DNA of 64,000 nt from an uncultured Bacteroidales bacterium (GTDB lineage Bacteria > Bacteroidota > Bacteroidia > Bacteroidales > Bacteroidaceae). The position numbers were made by a program, and so were the translations under genes. Below the pieces are notes generated by a model, which had not been told where the DNA came from, did no database searches, and worked only from the letters and a program-made list of their open reading frames with translations. How positions within the stretch are numbered: the stretch's first letter is position 1; every line of letters begins with the position of its first letter. This document shows, in pieces, positions 9,285 to 17,740 of this stretch. The stretch lies in the NCBI GenBank assembly GCA_902801325.1, contig CADCHQ010000015.1:62001-126000 (forward strand). Direction: 5' to 3'.

Positions 9285-9304
9285 TACCAACGTAAAGCCA
9301 TAAC

Positions 9305-10630
9305 ATGAATAACATTACTACATTAACAAATAAGGAGTTCTCCTCCCCTTCGGGGGAGGTTGGGAGAGGGGTCGTTTATGAAATAATGGCCCCAGTGGGT
9401 TCGCCCGAATCCCTTGCTGCTGCTCTGCGAGCTGGAGCCGACAGTATTTATTTCGGTATCGAACGACTGAACATGCGTGCTCACTCGTCCTCCACCTTCA
9501 CCATCGACGACCTGCACCGCATTGCTCGCGAATGCCAAACCTTTGGTGTGAAGAGTTATCTCACCGTCAACACCATCATATACGACGACGACATTGAACT
9601 CATGCATCAGATTGTGGATGCAGCTCATGAGGCTGGCATCTCAGCCATTATCGCAAGCGATGTTGCCGTTATGACTTATTGCAGGAAGGTTGGACAGGAA
9701 GTTCACCTAAGCACTCAACTCAATATTTCCAACATCGAAGCCCTTCGCTTCTATGCTCAGTTTGCCGACGTGGTGGTGCTTGCTCGCGAACTCCGCATCG
9801 AGCAGGTAGCCGAGATCTTCCGTCAAATCCAGGAACAACACATCACAGGTCCCAGTGGCGAACTCGTTTGCATAGAGATGTTCTGTCACGGAGCTCTGTG
9901 TATGGCTGTCAGTGGGAAGTGTTACTTGAGTCTCGACAACATGGGCCGTTCGGCCAATCGTGGTGAATGCATGCAGATCTGTCGTCGTTCCTATACCGTA
10001 CGCGACACAGAGACGGGCACAGAACTTGAGATTGACAACAAATACATCATGAGTCCACGCGACCTGAAGACCATTCGCTTCATCGACCGTCTCATGCACG
10101 CGGGCGTGCGCGTATTTAAGATAGAAGGTCGCGCGCGTGGAGCCGACTATGTCGATACCGTAGTTCGTTGTTATAAGGAAGCCATCCAAGCCGTGCAAGA
10201 AGGCACTTTCACGGAAGAACGTTGTCAGGAATGGGACGAACGTCTTGCCCGTGTCTTCAATCGTGGCTTCTGGGATGGGTACTATCAAGGTCAATTACTG
10301 GGCGAATGGACACGCAAGCCTGGGTCTTCTGCTACAGAGAAGAAGACGTACTGCGGAAAAGGCGTTCGTTACTACTCGAAACTTCAAGTAGCCGAATTCA
10401 AGATTGAAGCCTGTGAGTTGCATCAGGGCGACCGCATCCTTATTACCGGTCCTACTACTGGAGCACTTTATGCCACAGCCGAAGAGATTCGTTACGACCT
10501 GCGTCCAGTAGAGACGGCAAAGAAAGGTTGGCACATAAGCATCCCCATTTCCACTAAGATTCGTCGGAACGACAAGCTCTTCATCATCACCCAGGCCGAT
10601 GAGCAAAGGAGGGAGTGCCGAGAGACTTAG
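9305..10630 (+). CDS. trhP: U32-family protein, tRNA 5-hydroxyuridine modification (TrhP/YegQ-like)
   Basis: A 441-residue U32 'peptidase' family member. Residues about 28-60 (IMAPVGSPESL..GADSIYFG) start the core. The U32 signature is present as EMFCHGALCMAVSGKCYLS with additional cysteines in RGECMQIC. Characterised YegQ/TrhP proteins take part in prephenate-dependent hydroxylation of tRNA wobble uridine, which would fit its position after a tRNA-dihydrouridine synthase. The first 27 residues include a translated palindromic repeat (SSPSGEVGRGV). A second ATG at 9386 would remove it but would also cut into the conserved start, so both starts remain possible. The stop lies next to one 22-bp-type repeat unit. 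Confidence 0.82.
   Translation: MNNITTLTNKEFSSPSGEVGRGVVYEIMAPVGSPESLAAALRAGADSIYFGIERLNMRAHSSSTFTIDDLHRIARECQTFGVKSYLTVNTIIYDDDIELMHQIVDAAHEAGISAIIASDVAVMTYCRKVGQEVHLSTQLNISNIEALRFYAQFADVVVLARELRIEQVAEIFRQIQEQHITGPSGELVCIEMFCHGALCMAVSGKCYLSLDNMGRSANRGECMQICRRSYTVRDTETGTELEIDNKYIMSPRDLKTIRFIDRLMHAGVRVFKIEGRARGADYVDTVVRCYKEAIQAVQEGTFTEERCQEWDERLARVFNRGFWDGYYQGQLLGEWTRKPGSSATEKKTYCGKGVRYYSKLQVAEFKIEACELHQGDRILITGPTTGALYATAEEIRYDLRPVETAKKGWHISIPISTKIRRNDKLFIITQADEQRRECRET
9340..9374. repeat. Palindromic repeat inside the 5' end of the U32 gene
   Basis: The copy reads ctcctccccttcgg then ggaggttgggagagggg. It is the same family as the two copies in the dus gene and is located within the first 25 codons of the U32 gene. 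Confidence 0.6.
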
Positions 10631-10704
10631 GACCTATTGCATACCCCTTTGTTATTAAACAACGAAGCGAACGAAGCATCAAAACTTGCTGGGATTAAAC
10701 ATTC

Positions 10705-10836
10705 GCGAAATGTGTACAATGTGTACAGATTACAGTTATTTTTGTGTCCCCCCCTATTGGGGAGTGAAGAGCGAAATGTGTACAATGTGTACAGATTACA
10801 GTTATTTTCGTGACCCCCTATTGGAGGCAGAGAGTG
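10705..10836. repeat. Two 66-bp direct repeats with a GTGTACAATGTGTACAG motif
   Basis: Two copies start at 10705 and 10771. Each holds the 17-bp motif (10712-10728 and 10778-10794) and then a short cccc(c)tattgg palindrome. The motif is the reverse complement of the one in the 55-bp repeats at 11002-11180. Confidence 0.8.
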
Positions 10837-10844
10837 AGAGAAAG

Positions 10845-10905
10845 AATTATTATGTATAATAATATTCTTTATAATAATATATATAATTATATATAATGTG
10901 TTGAT
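10845..10905. other. AT-rich core between inverted repeat blocks
   Basis: About 60 bp made almost only of A and T (tattatgtataataat and similar). It lies between the 66-bp block and the 55-bp block, whose shared motifs face in opposite directions. Such a core could melt easily; its function is unknown. Confidence 0.6.
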
Positions 10906-11001
10906 GTAAATAATATTTACTCTCCCAACACACCATCTCCCTAGATTTTGCAAGATACCGACCAGAAAAAAAACTGTACACTGTACACAAACTGTACACA
11001 T

Positions 11002-11190
11002 CCTGTTAACCTACCCCCTCACGTGAAAAACTGTAAACTGTACACATTGTACACATCCTGTTAACCTACCCCCTCACGTGAAAAACTGTAAACTGTACAC
11101 ATTGTACACATTCTGTTGACCTACCCCCTCACGTGGAAAACTGTAAACTGTACACATTGTACGTAATCTGTATACATTGTATACATTTCA
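11002..11190. repeat. 55-bp tandem repeat array with CTGTACACATTGTACAC motif
   Basis: Units begin at 11002, 11057 and 11112, with a decayed fourth at 11167. Each carries CACGTG (or CACGTGG), ACTGTAA, and the motif CTGTACACATTGTACAC (11038-11054, 11093-11109, 11148-11164, the last with one change). Further CTGTACAC copies occur just before, at about 10973-10997. Confidence 0.85.
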
Positions 11191-11204
11191 GGAAAGGAGG
11201 GAGC

Positions 11205-11270
11205 GCCGAAAGCCTTAGGTTCAAGCGTCGAGGACCTTACGTTCGACGTCCGAGAGCCTTAGGTTCGAAA
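11205..11270. repeat. 22-bp CCTTAGG repeat array, three units
   Basis: CCTTAGG-type cores sit at 11213, 11235 (CCTTACG) and 11257, exactly 22 bp apart. The flank ggagggagcgccgaaag matches the sequence around the stop of the U32 gene (10608-10631), where a single further core (acttagg, 10625) lies. Confidence 0.75.
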
Positions 11271-11406
11271 GATATTTAGCACAGGTCACCCCTTTCGAGA
11301 TACCGAGCGAGACTGCAGGCCCAAGCCGCAATCCTTCCTATTATATATTTACGCGCATTGGAAATCACGATGTCAGTCAAATGTCAGACAATTGTCAGGA
11401 AGATTT

Positions 11407-11439
11407 TTTGGATGAAGAAAGCATGACAAAGTAACTTTG
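11407..11439 (+). promoter_or_regulatory. Promoter of the barrel gene
   Basis: TTTG at 11407-11410 and TAACTTTG at 11432-11439 are separated by 21 bp, matching the Bacteroidetes -33/-7 consensus. The expected start of transcription, near 11446, is after the ATG at 11437 and supports the ATG at 11464 as start codon. Confidence 0.75.
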
Positions 11440-11463
11440 CATGCAAATTTCAACCAAAAAATC

Positions 11464-13674
11464 ATGAAGAAAGTAACGACAATTGTTTTCGTGCTGTCCC
11501 TTTCGGCAACGGTTGTTCGGGCACAAGCACCAGCAGATTCTACGACGACTGCAAACGACTCCATCCTATGGAGCAGTGACATGAAAGGCGTTACCATCAA
11601 GGCACAACGCCAACTCATCAAACAAGAAATAGACCGCGTCGGTTATGATGTGCAGGCCGATGAGGAATCGAAGACGCTAACCGTAATGGACATGTTACGG
11701 AAAGTGCCAATGGTGACCATCGACGGTGAGGATAACATCCTCATAAGAGGTAATAGTAATTACAAGATCTACAAGAACGGCCATCTTGACCCGAACCTGA
11801 CAAGAAATGCAAAAGAGGTATTGAAGGCAATGCCAGCCTCTGCCGTCAAACGCATAGAAGTGATTACAGAACCAGGTGCACGGGAAGATGCTGAAGGGGT
11901 GAATGCCATCCTGAACATCGTGATGATGGACAACCGACGGATGGAAGGCGTGACAGGAAGCGTGAACGGGAGTTACAGCACCCTGAACAATCCGGCTATA
12001 GGAGGCTATCTCACAACCCAACTGGGCAAAGCCATCATGTCGGTGGACTATGGCTATAACAACATGTCGAAACGAGAAACCGAGAACAGCAATCTCATTG
12101 AACGCACCTTTGTCGAGTCAGGCAACACGCAACACATCAACAGTAATGGCAAGAATCCCAGAAACCTTCATTATATCGATTTCAATGCCAGTTACGACAT
12201 CGACACGCTCAACCTGCTTTCGGCCTCCTTTGGAGGTTATTTCTACAAAGTGAATGTGCAGGGAACCACTACCACATCCATGTTTGATGCCACAAACGCC
12301 CTGTTATATCAGTACGACGACAGATATTGGTTGCCTGATTACAATCATCACTCGTGGAATGGTAGATTGGACTATGAGCATAAGACACATCGGAAGGGCG
12401 AACAATTCACGCTTTCCTACATGCTTGCCTTGACGCGACAACACTCCGAGCAGGAAGACACCTACGCGAATATGGTTAATGCCCCATTCGATTACACGGG
12501 TATGCTCATCCATAGCCGTGAACATTTCACAGAGCACACCTTCCAAGCCGATTATGTCCGTCCGCTTTGGGAAGACCACAAGTTGGAGGTCGGCATGAAA
12601 TACATCGACCGTCGCAATAAGAGCGAAAACAGTCAGGACTACTATGGTGCGTCATTGCCTGCTATCAATACGGCTTTCAATCATAGCACACAGATTGCTG
12701 CAACATACGCCGACTATATGTACACTAAGGGTAAATGGTCGGCAAGGGCAGGCCTTCGGTATGAATATAGCTATCTTAAGGGCTGCTATCCCGATAATAC
12801 GATTGCGGACTTCCACAAGCACCTTCATGACTATGTGCCACAGGCCAGCATGAAATACCAGATTGATGACCGGCAATCGCTAAAGTTTGGCTACACCACC
12901 AGCATCACACGTCCGGGTATAACTTACCTGAATCCCTCTGTCGTCAGTACGCCCACAAGAGTGGACTTCGGTAATGCCCACCTTGTAAGCACGCGCCAGC
13001 AAACCCTTGCACTCACTTACATGTACGTTGGCCAGAGACTGACCTTGCAGTTCGTTCCACATTATTCTTACTACCACAACGGCATTGCCTCGCTGATATA
13101 CTCCCAAGGCGACAGGGTATATTCGACATGGAGCAACAACCTCCGTCAGCATCGTTGGCAGTTGGAGGGTTATGTGCAATGGAAACCCTTTGACGGCACA
13201 ACGGTGGTCGCCAACATCAATTTGGTGGACAATCATGCCAAAGACTCGGCATCGGGAATAAAGCAACATCTTACCTCCATGTTCTACTACGCCAACATTG
13301 CCCAGAAACTCCCGTGGAAACTGCTGTTCACAGCCTATGCCTACGGTCAGTTTGGTCACTCGCCCATGAACATCTACTCCTATTCTTCCCCATATCATCG
13401 CTATGCTTTCACGCTGCAACGCTCTTTCCTCAAGGAGGATAGACTTACCGTGCGCCTGACAGCCAACACACCATTCCAGAAGAAAGTGCATGATAAGAGT
13501 CGCACCACACAGGGCGACATTCTAGGATGGAGTGATGCCAAGAGTGTGGCAAATGCCCGTTATTTCAAGGTCGCTGTCTCCTACCGCTTTGGCAAACTCA
13601 AGGCAAGTGTGAAGAAGACCGAAACCAGCATCGAGAACGACGACATCGTAGGTGGCATTACAAGAGGCCGATAA
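11464..13674 (+). CDS. TonB-dependent-receptor-like outer membrane beta-barrel protein
   Basis: A protein of 736 residues from this start. A signal peptide (about 1-20, ending VRAQA) leads into a plug-like domain (about 60-170: MDMLRKVPMVTIDGEDNILIRG, then IEVITEPGAREDAEG), followed by a long barrel typical of the 'outer membrane beta-barrel family' related to TonB-dependent receptors. Neither a carboxypeptidase-like N-terminal domain nor a SusD partner is present, so it is not a classical SusC. The start at 11464 is preferred over 11437 because of the promoter position. The next gene is 16 bp downstream and a regulator follows convergently, so the substrate may be signalled by that regulator. 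The ligand is unknown. Confidence 0.85.
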   Translation: MKKVTTIVFVLSLSATVVRAQAPADSTTTANDSILWSSDMKGVTIKAQRQLIKQEIDRVGYDVQADEESKTLTVMDMLRKVPMVTIDGEDNILIRGNSNYKIYKNGHLDPNLTRNAKEVLKAMPASAVKRIEVITEPGAREDAEGVNAILNIVMMDNRRMEGVTGSVNGSYSTLNNPAIGGYLTTQLGKAIMSVDYGYNNMSKRETENSNLIERTFVESGNTQHINSNGKNPRNLHYIDFNASYDIDTLNLLSASFGGYFYKVNVQGTTTTSMFDATNALLYQYDDRYWLPDYNHHSWNGRLDYEHKTHRKGEQFTLSYMLALTRQHSEQEDTYANMVNAPFDYTGMLIHSREHFTEHTFQADYVRPLWEDHKLEVGMKYIDRRNKSENSQDYYGASLPAINTAFNHSTQIAATYADYMYTKGKWSARAGLRYEYSYLKGCYPDNTIADFHKHLHDYVPQASMKYQIDDRQSLKFGYTTSITRPGITYLNPSVVSTPTRVDFGNAHLVSTRQQTLALTYMYVGQRLTLQFVPHYSYYHNGIASLIYSQGDRVYSTWSNNLRQHRWQLEGYVQWKPFDGTTVVANINLVDNHAKDSASGIKQHLTSMFYYANIAQKLPWKLLFTAYAYGQFGHSPMNIYSYSSPYHRYAFTLQRSFLKEDRLTVRLTANTPFQKKVHDKSRTTQGDILGWSDAKSVANARYFKVAVSYRFGKLKASVKKTETSIENDDIVGGITRGR

Positions 13675-13690
13675 ATAACTGACACAAGCT

Positions 13691-14281
13691 ATGAAGTCCT
13701 TGCATAAAGCGTTCTTATTCATCGTGCTTCTTGGTATTACTATTGCTTTGTTGAGCCACTGGCACGAACACCGAAACGACAATAGCACTTACCTGGAGCA
13801 ATTGGAACACATCATTACTTGTGCCGAATGGAATCTCCATGAGGATTCGGCATTTGGCTATCAGATGTACTTCCCCTCATGCTTCATGCCTGCCCAGACA
13901 GACAGCGACGAGGAAGGATCTGTGCGATATGTGTATGTGGAAGAGGTAAGTCCACTTCGCAGTGTCAATTATATGACGTTGGAAGTGACAACGGAGGTAT
14001 GTGCAGACACCTTGAATCCCTATCGCGAAGTGCAACGCATGGCTGAGAAGATAAGAGGAATATGCCTGCAACAGTCGCCTACGGAATACCTGATGACCGC
14101 TACACTAAAAAGCAATGACCCGAAGGTCACTGCTTTCCGAATGAATGCGAAATATGTGTTGCGTCAAAAGTTATGGTTCGTAGAAACCTTCATCTATCCG
14201 AAGGATTTCTCGCCAGCAGTACAGCGAATTGTGCAGAAGGTCAACGAGTGGCAACCGTTTCCTCCGTCTCAAGTCCCGTAA
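13691..14281 (+). CDS. Membrane-anchored protein of unknown function
   Basis: A 196-residue protein I do not recognise. Residues 6-24 form one hydrophobic segment (FLFIVLLGITIALLS), so the remaining 170 residues are probably periplasmic. The soluble part has a PSCFMP segment and mixed alpha/beta character. It is 16 bp after the barrel gene and probably co-transcribed with it. Its 3' end overlaps the 3' end of the convergent winged-helix regulator by 41 bp. The three genes may form a sensing unit; this is inferred only from position. Confidence 0.7.
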   Translation: MKSLHKAFLFIVLLGITIALLSHWHEHRNDNSTYLEQLEHIITCAEWNLHEDSAFGYQMYFPSCFMPAQTDSDEEGSVRYVYVEEVSPLRSVNYMTLEVTTEVCADTLNPYREVQRMAEKIRGICLQQSPTEYLMTATLKSNDPKVTAFRMNAKYVLRQKLWFVETFIYPKDFSPAVQRIVQKVNEWQPFPPSQVP

Positions 14282-14987
14282 GACGATAAGCCCGTCCGCG
14301 TTCAGAAGTAATACGGAGTGAGGTTTGCGACTCAACGACACCTTTCAACCGGCTTATCAAGGCATAAAGCGTGTCACTGGCGTCGTCCTTGCGTGGCCAG
14401 AGTGCCTCACAAATCTCCTCTTTCGACAGTTCATGAGTGGGACTGGACAGGAACATTTCCATTAGTTGGCGTTGCATGGGCGTGAGATGAAGTTCTTGAC
14501 CAAATCCGTCCAGGAATCGTCCGTTGGTCAAGGTCAGAGCACTCGGAATGGACTTAGTCTTTGCAATAGGACGCAGACTGAAGGACATCATCACCAGTGT
14601 AAGAAGGGTTAGTAGAAGCGACAAGCGATGGTCGGCCATCCACCAGATTTCCCATGCACTTAGGCTCACATTGCCATAGGCACTGATGTCCTGCTTGATG
14701 TTAATGCGTTCGCCTGAAACACCACGTGTCGAAGCCTTGTCGTCCTCCTTCATACAAAGGGAAAGCACAGCAGATTCGCGCAGGAAGTCCAATCTCAGGT
14801 GTTGGCGATAGGTGCGAATGGTGTCGGCCGAAAGCCAGTCTTCCGGTTGGTCGGCAACAGTCAGGCATAAAGCCTGCGTCAGGTCGTCGGCTATCCTTCG
14901 GCATTGCGTCTGATAGTCGTTCACAGCCGTCCAAATGGCCGACAAAGCGAATAGCAAGGTTATGAGAACTGCAGGTGTGCGTTTCAT
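14241..14987 (-). CDS. Membrane-anchored winged-helix transcriptional regulator
   Basis: A 248-residue protein with two membrane segments (about 7-22 and 122-140) enclosing a 100-residue periplasmic loop. A cytoplasmic OmpR/PhoB-type winged helix occupies about 165-240 (LTPMQRQLMEMFLSS, LSKEEICEALWP, LYALISRLKGVV, ITSERGRAYRLTG). No receiver or kinase domain exists. It therefore resembles one-component ToxR/CadC-like regulators in principle, but with the DNA-binding domain at the C-terminus after the second membrane segment. Its target is likely the adjacent barrel gene (inferred). Upstream of its start lies the hairpin array. Confidence 0.8.
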   Translation of the reverse strand: MKRTPAVLITLLFALSAIWTAVNDYQTQCRRIADDLTQALCLTVADQPEDWLSADTIRTYRQHLRLDFLRESAVLSLCMKEDDKASTRGVSGERINIKQDISAYGNVSLSAWEIWWMADHRLSLLLTLLTLVMMSFSLRPIAKTKSIPSALTLTNGRFLDGFGQELHLTPMQRQLMEMFLSSPTHELSKEEICEALWPRKDDASDTLYALISRLKGVVESQTSLRITSERGRAYRLTGLETEETVATR

Positions 14988-15300
14988 ATCTTTATAGTTT
15001 TTATAACGGGAGTTATTTCGCTTCGCTCAGGGAGTTATATGGGGAGTTATTTCGCTTCGCTCAGGGAGTTATATGGGGAGTTAGCTCGTTTCACTCGCGC
15101 TTTTATTATTTCTTGCTCGAAGAGCATTACCTCCTGAACTATGTTCTTAACTCCTACGAAGTTTAATTCCTTGGCTTTAGCCATTAACTCCTCGACGAAG
15201 TCATTAACTCCTACGAAGTTTAACTCCTGCCACAAAGTGGCTTAACTCCTCAGCCAAAGGCTGTTAACTCCTGCCCATCGGGCTTAACTCCCTTTCTAAT
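14988..15300. repeat. Array of different small hairpins joined by TTAACTCC linkers
   Basis: The whole gap between the regulator start and the metG stop is structured. At 15008-15075 a 34-bp unit (gggagttatttcgcttcg + ctcagggagttatatg) occurs twice. From 15114 to 15283 distinct hairpins with 2-3-nt loops follow: TGCTC/GAGCA, GAAC/GTTC, TGGCT/AGCCA, GAC/GTC, GCCAC/GTGGC, CAGCC/GGCTG and GCCC/GGGC. Each is separated by TTAACTCC or a close variant. Short ORFs here are repeat translations. Confidence 0.85.
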
Positions 15301-17358
15301 TTAACTTATCTTACTTCCGGGCTTTACTTCGTGTTCTGTGGTGGTTACAGAGATGGTGCCGTCGTAGTTCTCGGCAGAGAGTATCATACCTTCCGACACC
15401 AGTCCGTTCTTAAACTCGCGTGGAGCAAGGTTAGCTACGAAGAGCACTTGCTTGCCTACCAACTGCTCGGGTTCGTACCACTGACTGATGCCACTCACGA
15501 TGGTGCGATCCTTCAAACCATCGGCAATGCGGAACTTCAGGAGTTTCTTCATCTTAGGCACACGCTCGCATTCCAACACGGTTCCTACACGGATGTCGAG
15601 TTTCTGGAAATCATCGAACCCGATGGTCTCCTTGACGGGTTCTGCCTGATAGTTAGCGGCTTCGTTAGCCTTGATGGTATCGGCCAGTTTCTTCTGCTGG
15701 AAGGCAATCACGTCGTCCTCAATCTTACTGAACAGTAGGGAGGGCTTAGCCAGTTGCTTGCCAGTAGGCAGGAGGTCGGTACGACCCAACCAATCCCACT
15801 GGAACTCGTCCATGCAGATCATGTCACGCAGGCGTTTGCTGCTGAAGGGCAGGAAGGGTTCAAAGGCAATGGCGAGGTTGGCAGTCAGTTGGAGACTGAT
15901 GTAGATGATGGTCTTCACGCGCTCTGGGTCGGTCTTGATGACCTTCCAAGGTTCGCAGTCGGCAATGTACTTATTACCGATACGAGCCAGGTTCATGGCC
16001 TCCTTCTGTGCATCACGGAACTTGAAGTTTTCCAACAGTCCTTCAAGCTTTTCCTTCACGCCTTGGAACTCGGCCAAGGTTTCGCGGTCGTAGTCAGTCA
16101 ACTCTCCACATTCAGGCACACGACCTTCGTAGTACTTCTGCGTCAGTTGCAGGGCACGATTCACGAAATTGCCATAGACGGCCACCAACTCGTTGTTGCA
16201 ACGTGCCTGAAAATCGGCCCAAGTGAAGTCATTGTCCTTGGTTTCAGGGGCATTAGCCGTGAGCACATAGCGTAGTTCGTCCTGTCGGTTGGGCAGTTCA
16301 TCGAGGTATTCGTTGAGCCAAACGGCATAGTTCTTCGAGGTGGAAATCTTGTTGCCTTCAAGGTTCAGGAACTCATTGGAAGGCACATTATCGGGCAGGA
16401 TATAGTCGCCGTGAGCCTTTAGCATAGCAGGAAATACGATGCAGTGGAACACGATGTTGTCCTTACCGATGAAGTGCACGAGGCGTGTCTCAGGATCTTT
16501 CCACCATGTCTCCCACGAACCCAGTTCGGGATGTGCATCGCACAGTTCCTTGGTGTTCGAGATATAACCGATAGGAGCATCGAACCACACATAGAGCACC
16601 TTGCCCTCTGCACCTTCGATGGGTACAGGGATACCCCAGTCAAGGTCACGCGTGACAGCACGGGGATGGAGACCGCCGTCGAGCCACGACTTGCACTGTC
16701 CATACACGTTGGGACGCCATTCCTTATGCTCTTCCAAAATCCACTTTTCCAACCAAGGTTGGTCCTTGTCGAGTGGTAAATACCAGTGTTTGGTCTCACG
16801 TTTTACCAACGGATTACCTGTCTCGGCATTGTAGGGGTTGATGAGTTCCTCTGGAGAGAGCGTAGCACCACAATGTTCGCACTGGTCGCCATAGGCCTCT
16901 GGAGCATGACAACGAGGACATTCGCCACGAATGTTACGGTCGGTAAGGAAGTGACCTGTCTGCTCGTCGTAGAACTGCTCGCTTACTTGCTCCACAAACT
17001 TGCCTTCATCGTACAGTTTACGGAAGAAATCGCTGGCCAACTTGTGATGAGTAGGCGATGTAGTGCGACTATACACGTCGAAAGAGATGCCAAAACGCTC
17101 AAAAGAGTCCTTGATGAGCGTATGATAGCGGTCGACAACCTGTTGCACAGTAATGCCTTCCTTGCGAGCGCGGATGGTAACGGGTACTCCATGCTCGTCA
17201 GAGCCTCCAATAAAGAGGACAGGACGGCCTTTCAGACGAAGATAGCGCACATAGATGTCGGCAGGAACGTAGACACCTGCCAGATGACCGATATGGACGG
17301 GACCGTTGGCATAGGGAAGTGCCGATGTAACGGTGGTTCGTTTAAAATTCTTTTCCAT
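15301..17358 (-). CDS. metG: Methionyl-tRNA synthetase
   Basis: A 685-residue class I aminoacyl-tRNA synthetase that charges tRNA-Met. HIGH-type motif is [13 protein letters not shown] (residues 16-28). The zinc knuckle appears as [17 protein letters not shown]. The KMSKS-type motif is GNKISTSKN. Residues about 580-685 form the additional C-terminal tRNA-binding (EMAP/Trbp111) domain, beginning [14 protein letters not shown], so this is the long dimeric form. The ATG at 17358 follows a good minus-strand promoter at 17388-17419. Its 3' end runs into the hairpin array. Confidence 0.97.
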   Translation of the reverse strand: MEKNFKRTTVTSALPYANGPVHIGHLAGVYVPADIYVRYLRLKGRPVLFIGGSDEHGVPVTIRARKEGITVQQVVDRYHTLIKDSFERFGISFDVYSRTTSPTHHKLASDFFRKLYDEGKFVEQVSEQFYDEQTGHFLTDRNIRGECPRCHAPEAYGDQCEHCGATLSPEELINPYNAETGNPLVKRETKHWYLPLDKDQPWLEKWILEEHKEWRPNVYGQCKSWLDGGLHPRAVTRDLDWGIPVPIEGAEGKVLYVWFDAPIGYISNTKELCDAHPELGSWETWWKDPETRLVHFIGKDNIVFHCIVFPAMLKAHGDYILPDNVPSNEFLNLEGNKISTSKNYAVWLNEYLDELPNRQDELRYVLTANAPETKDNDFTWADFQARCNNELVAVYGNFVNRALQLTQKYYEGRVPECGELTDYDRETLAEFQGVKEKLEGLLENFKFRDAQKEAMNLARIGNKYIADCEPWKVIKTDPERVKTIIYISLQLTANLAIAFEPFLPFSSKRLRDMICMDEFQWDWLGRTDLLPTGKQLAKPSLLFSKIEDDVIAFQQKKLADTIKANEAANYQAEPVKETIGFDDFQKLDIRVGTVLECERVPKMKKLLKFRIADGLKDRTIVSGISQWYEPEQLVGKQVLFVANLAPREFKNGLVSEGMILSAENYDGTISVTTTEHEVKPGSKIS

Positions 17359-17387
17359 TTATGATATGTTTTCGTTATTTCAGCCGA

Positions 17388-17419
17388 CAAAGATACGATT
17401 TAGCAAGCAGAAATGCAAA
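17388..17419 (-). promoter_or_regulatory. metG promoter
   Basis: On the minus strand TTTG (17416-17419) is followed after exactly 20 bp by TATCTTTG (17388-17395), a textbook Bacteroidetes promoter. It predicts a 5' leader of about 25 nt. Confidence 0.8.
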
Positions 17420-17688
17420 TATATTGGCGATTTGTCAAGTGAAAAAAACTAAAAGAAGAGGTAAAAAGGACGATACAGCGACATGCATGGAGGCCTATTT
17501 CCTTCATAATTCTTTATACATTCTTTATACGCAAACGTCACAACTGCCAAGCGATCGCTTGCGCACAATGCCATTTTCTACGATGAAATGGGCGATTTTT
17601 TGAAGCTGACAGACGAGCAACGCTTATAGAAGGTAAGACATTTGTAAAAACGTAAAAACGAGATTGTAACACTATTTCAAGAGACATA

Positions 17689-17720
17689 TTTGTAGAATTC
17701 AATTTAAAAAACTATTTTTG
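17689..17720 (+). promoter_or_regulatory. Promoter of the large dockerin-type metallopeptidase gene
   Basis: TTTG (17689-17692), 20 bp, TATTTTTG (17713-17720). The expected transcript start near 17727 makes the ATG at 17729 unlikely and favours 17741. Confidence 0.75.
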
Positions 17721-17740
17721 CACGATAAATGATGAATACC

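Larger units (their letters stand above)
10631..11463. other. 830-bp repeat-rich non-coding region
   Basis: No credible gene is seen; a 124-codon minus-strand ORF here is a translation of the repeats. From left to right the region holds two copies of a 66-bp unit (about 10705-10836), an AT-rich core (about 10845-10905), three and a half copies of a 55-bp unit (about 10960-11190), three units of a 22-bp CCTTAGG repeat (11205-11270), and the promoter of the barrel gene (11407-11439). The organisation suggests a cis-acting element rather than a decayed gene. Confidence 0.75.
17359..17740. other. Intergenic region with divergent promoters
   Basis: No gene is seen. It contains the minus-strand metG promoter at 17388-17419 and the plus-strand promoter at 17689-17720. 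The space between is AT-rich, with no clear repeats apart from short ttctttata copies near 17515. Confidence 0.6.

Noticed and set aside
10845..10905. Chromosomal replication origin
   Set aside because: The AT core with ordered repeats is suggestive, but no DnaA-box cluster (TTATCCACA type) and no dnaA or partition gene is nearby. It is kept only as a candidate cis element.
10627..11001. 124-codon minus-strand ORF
   Set aside because: It is a translation of the 66-bp repeats (NNCNLYTLYTF occurs twice) and the AT-rich core; no promoter or family match.
11246..11290. tRNA-like ggttcga segment
   Set aside because: The sequence aggttcgaaag belongs to the 22-bp repeat; no acceptor or anticodon stem can be folded around it.
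14975..15235. Small ORFs of 62-63 codons on both strands
   Set aside because: They translate the hairpin array and repeat the same peptide words (ELNFVGV, AKELNFVGV); not credible genes.
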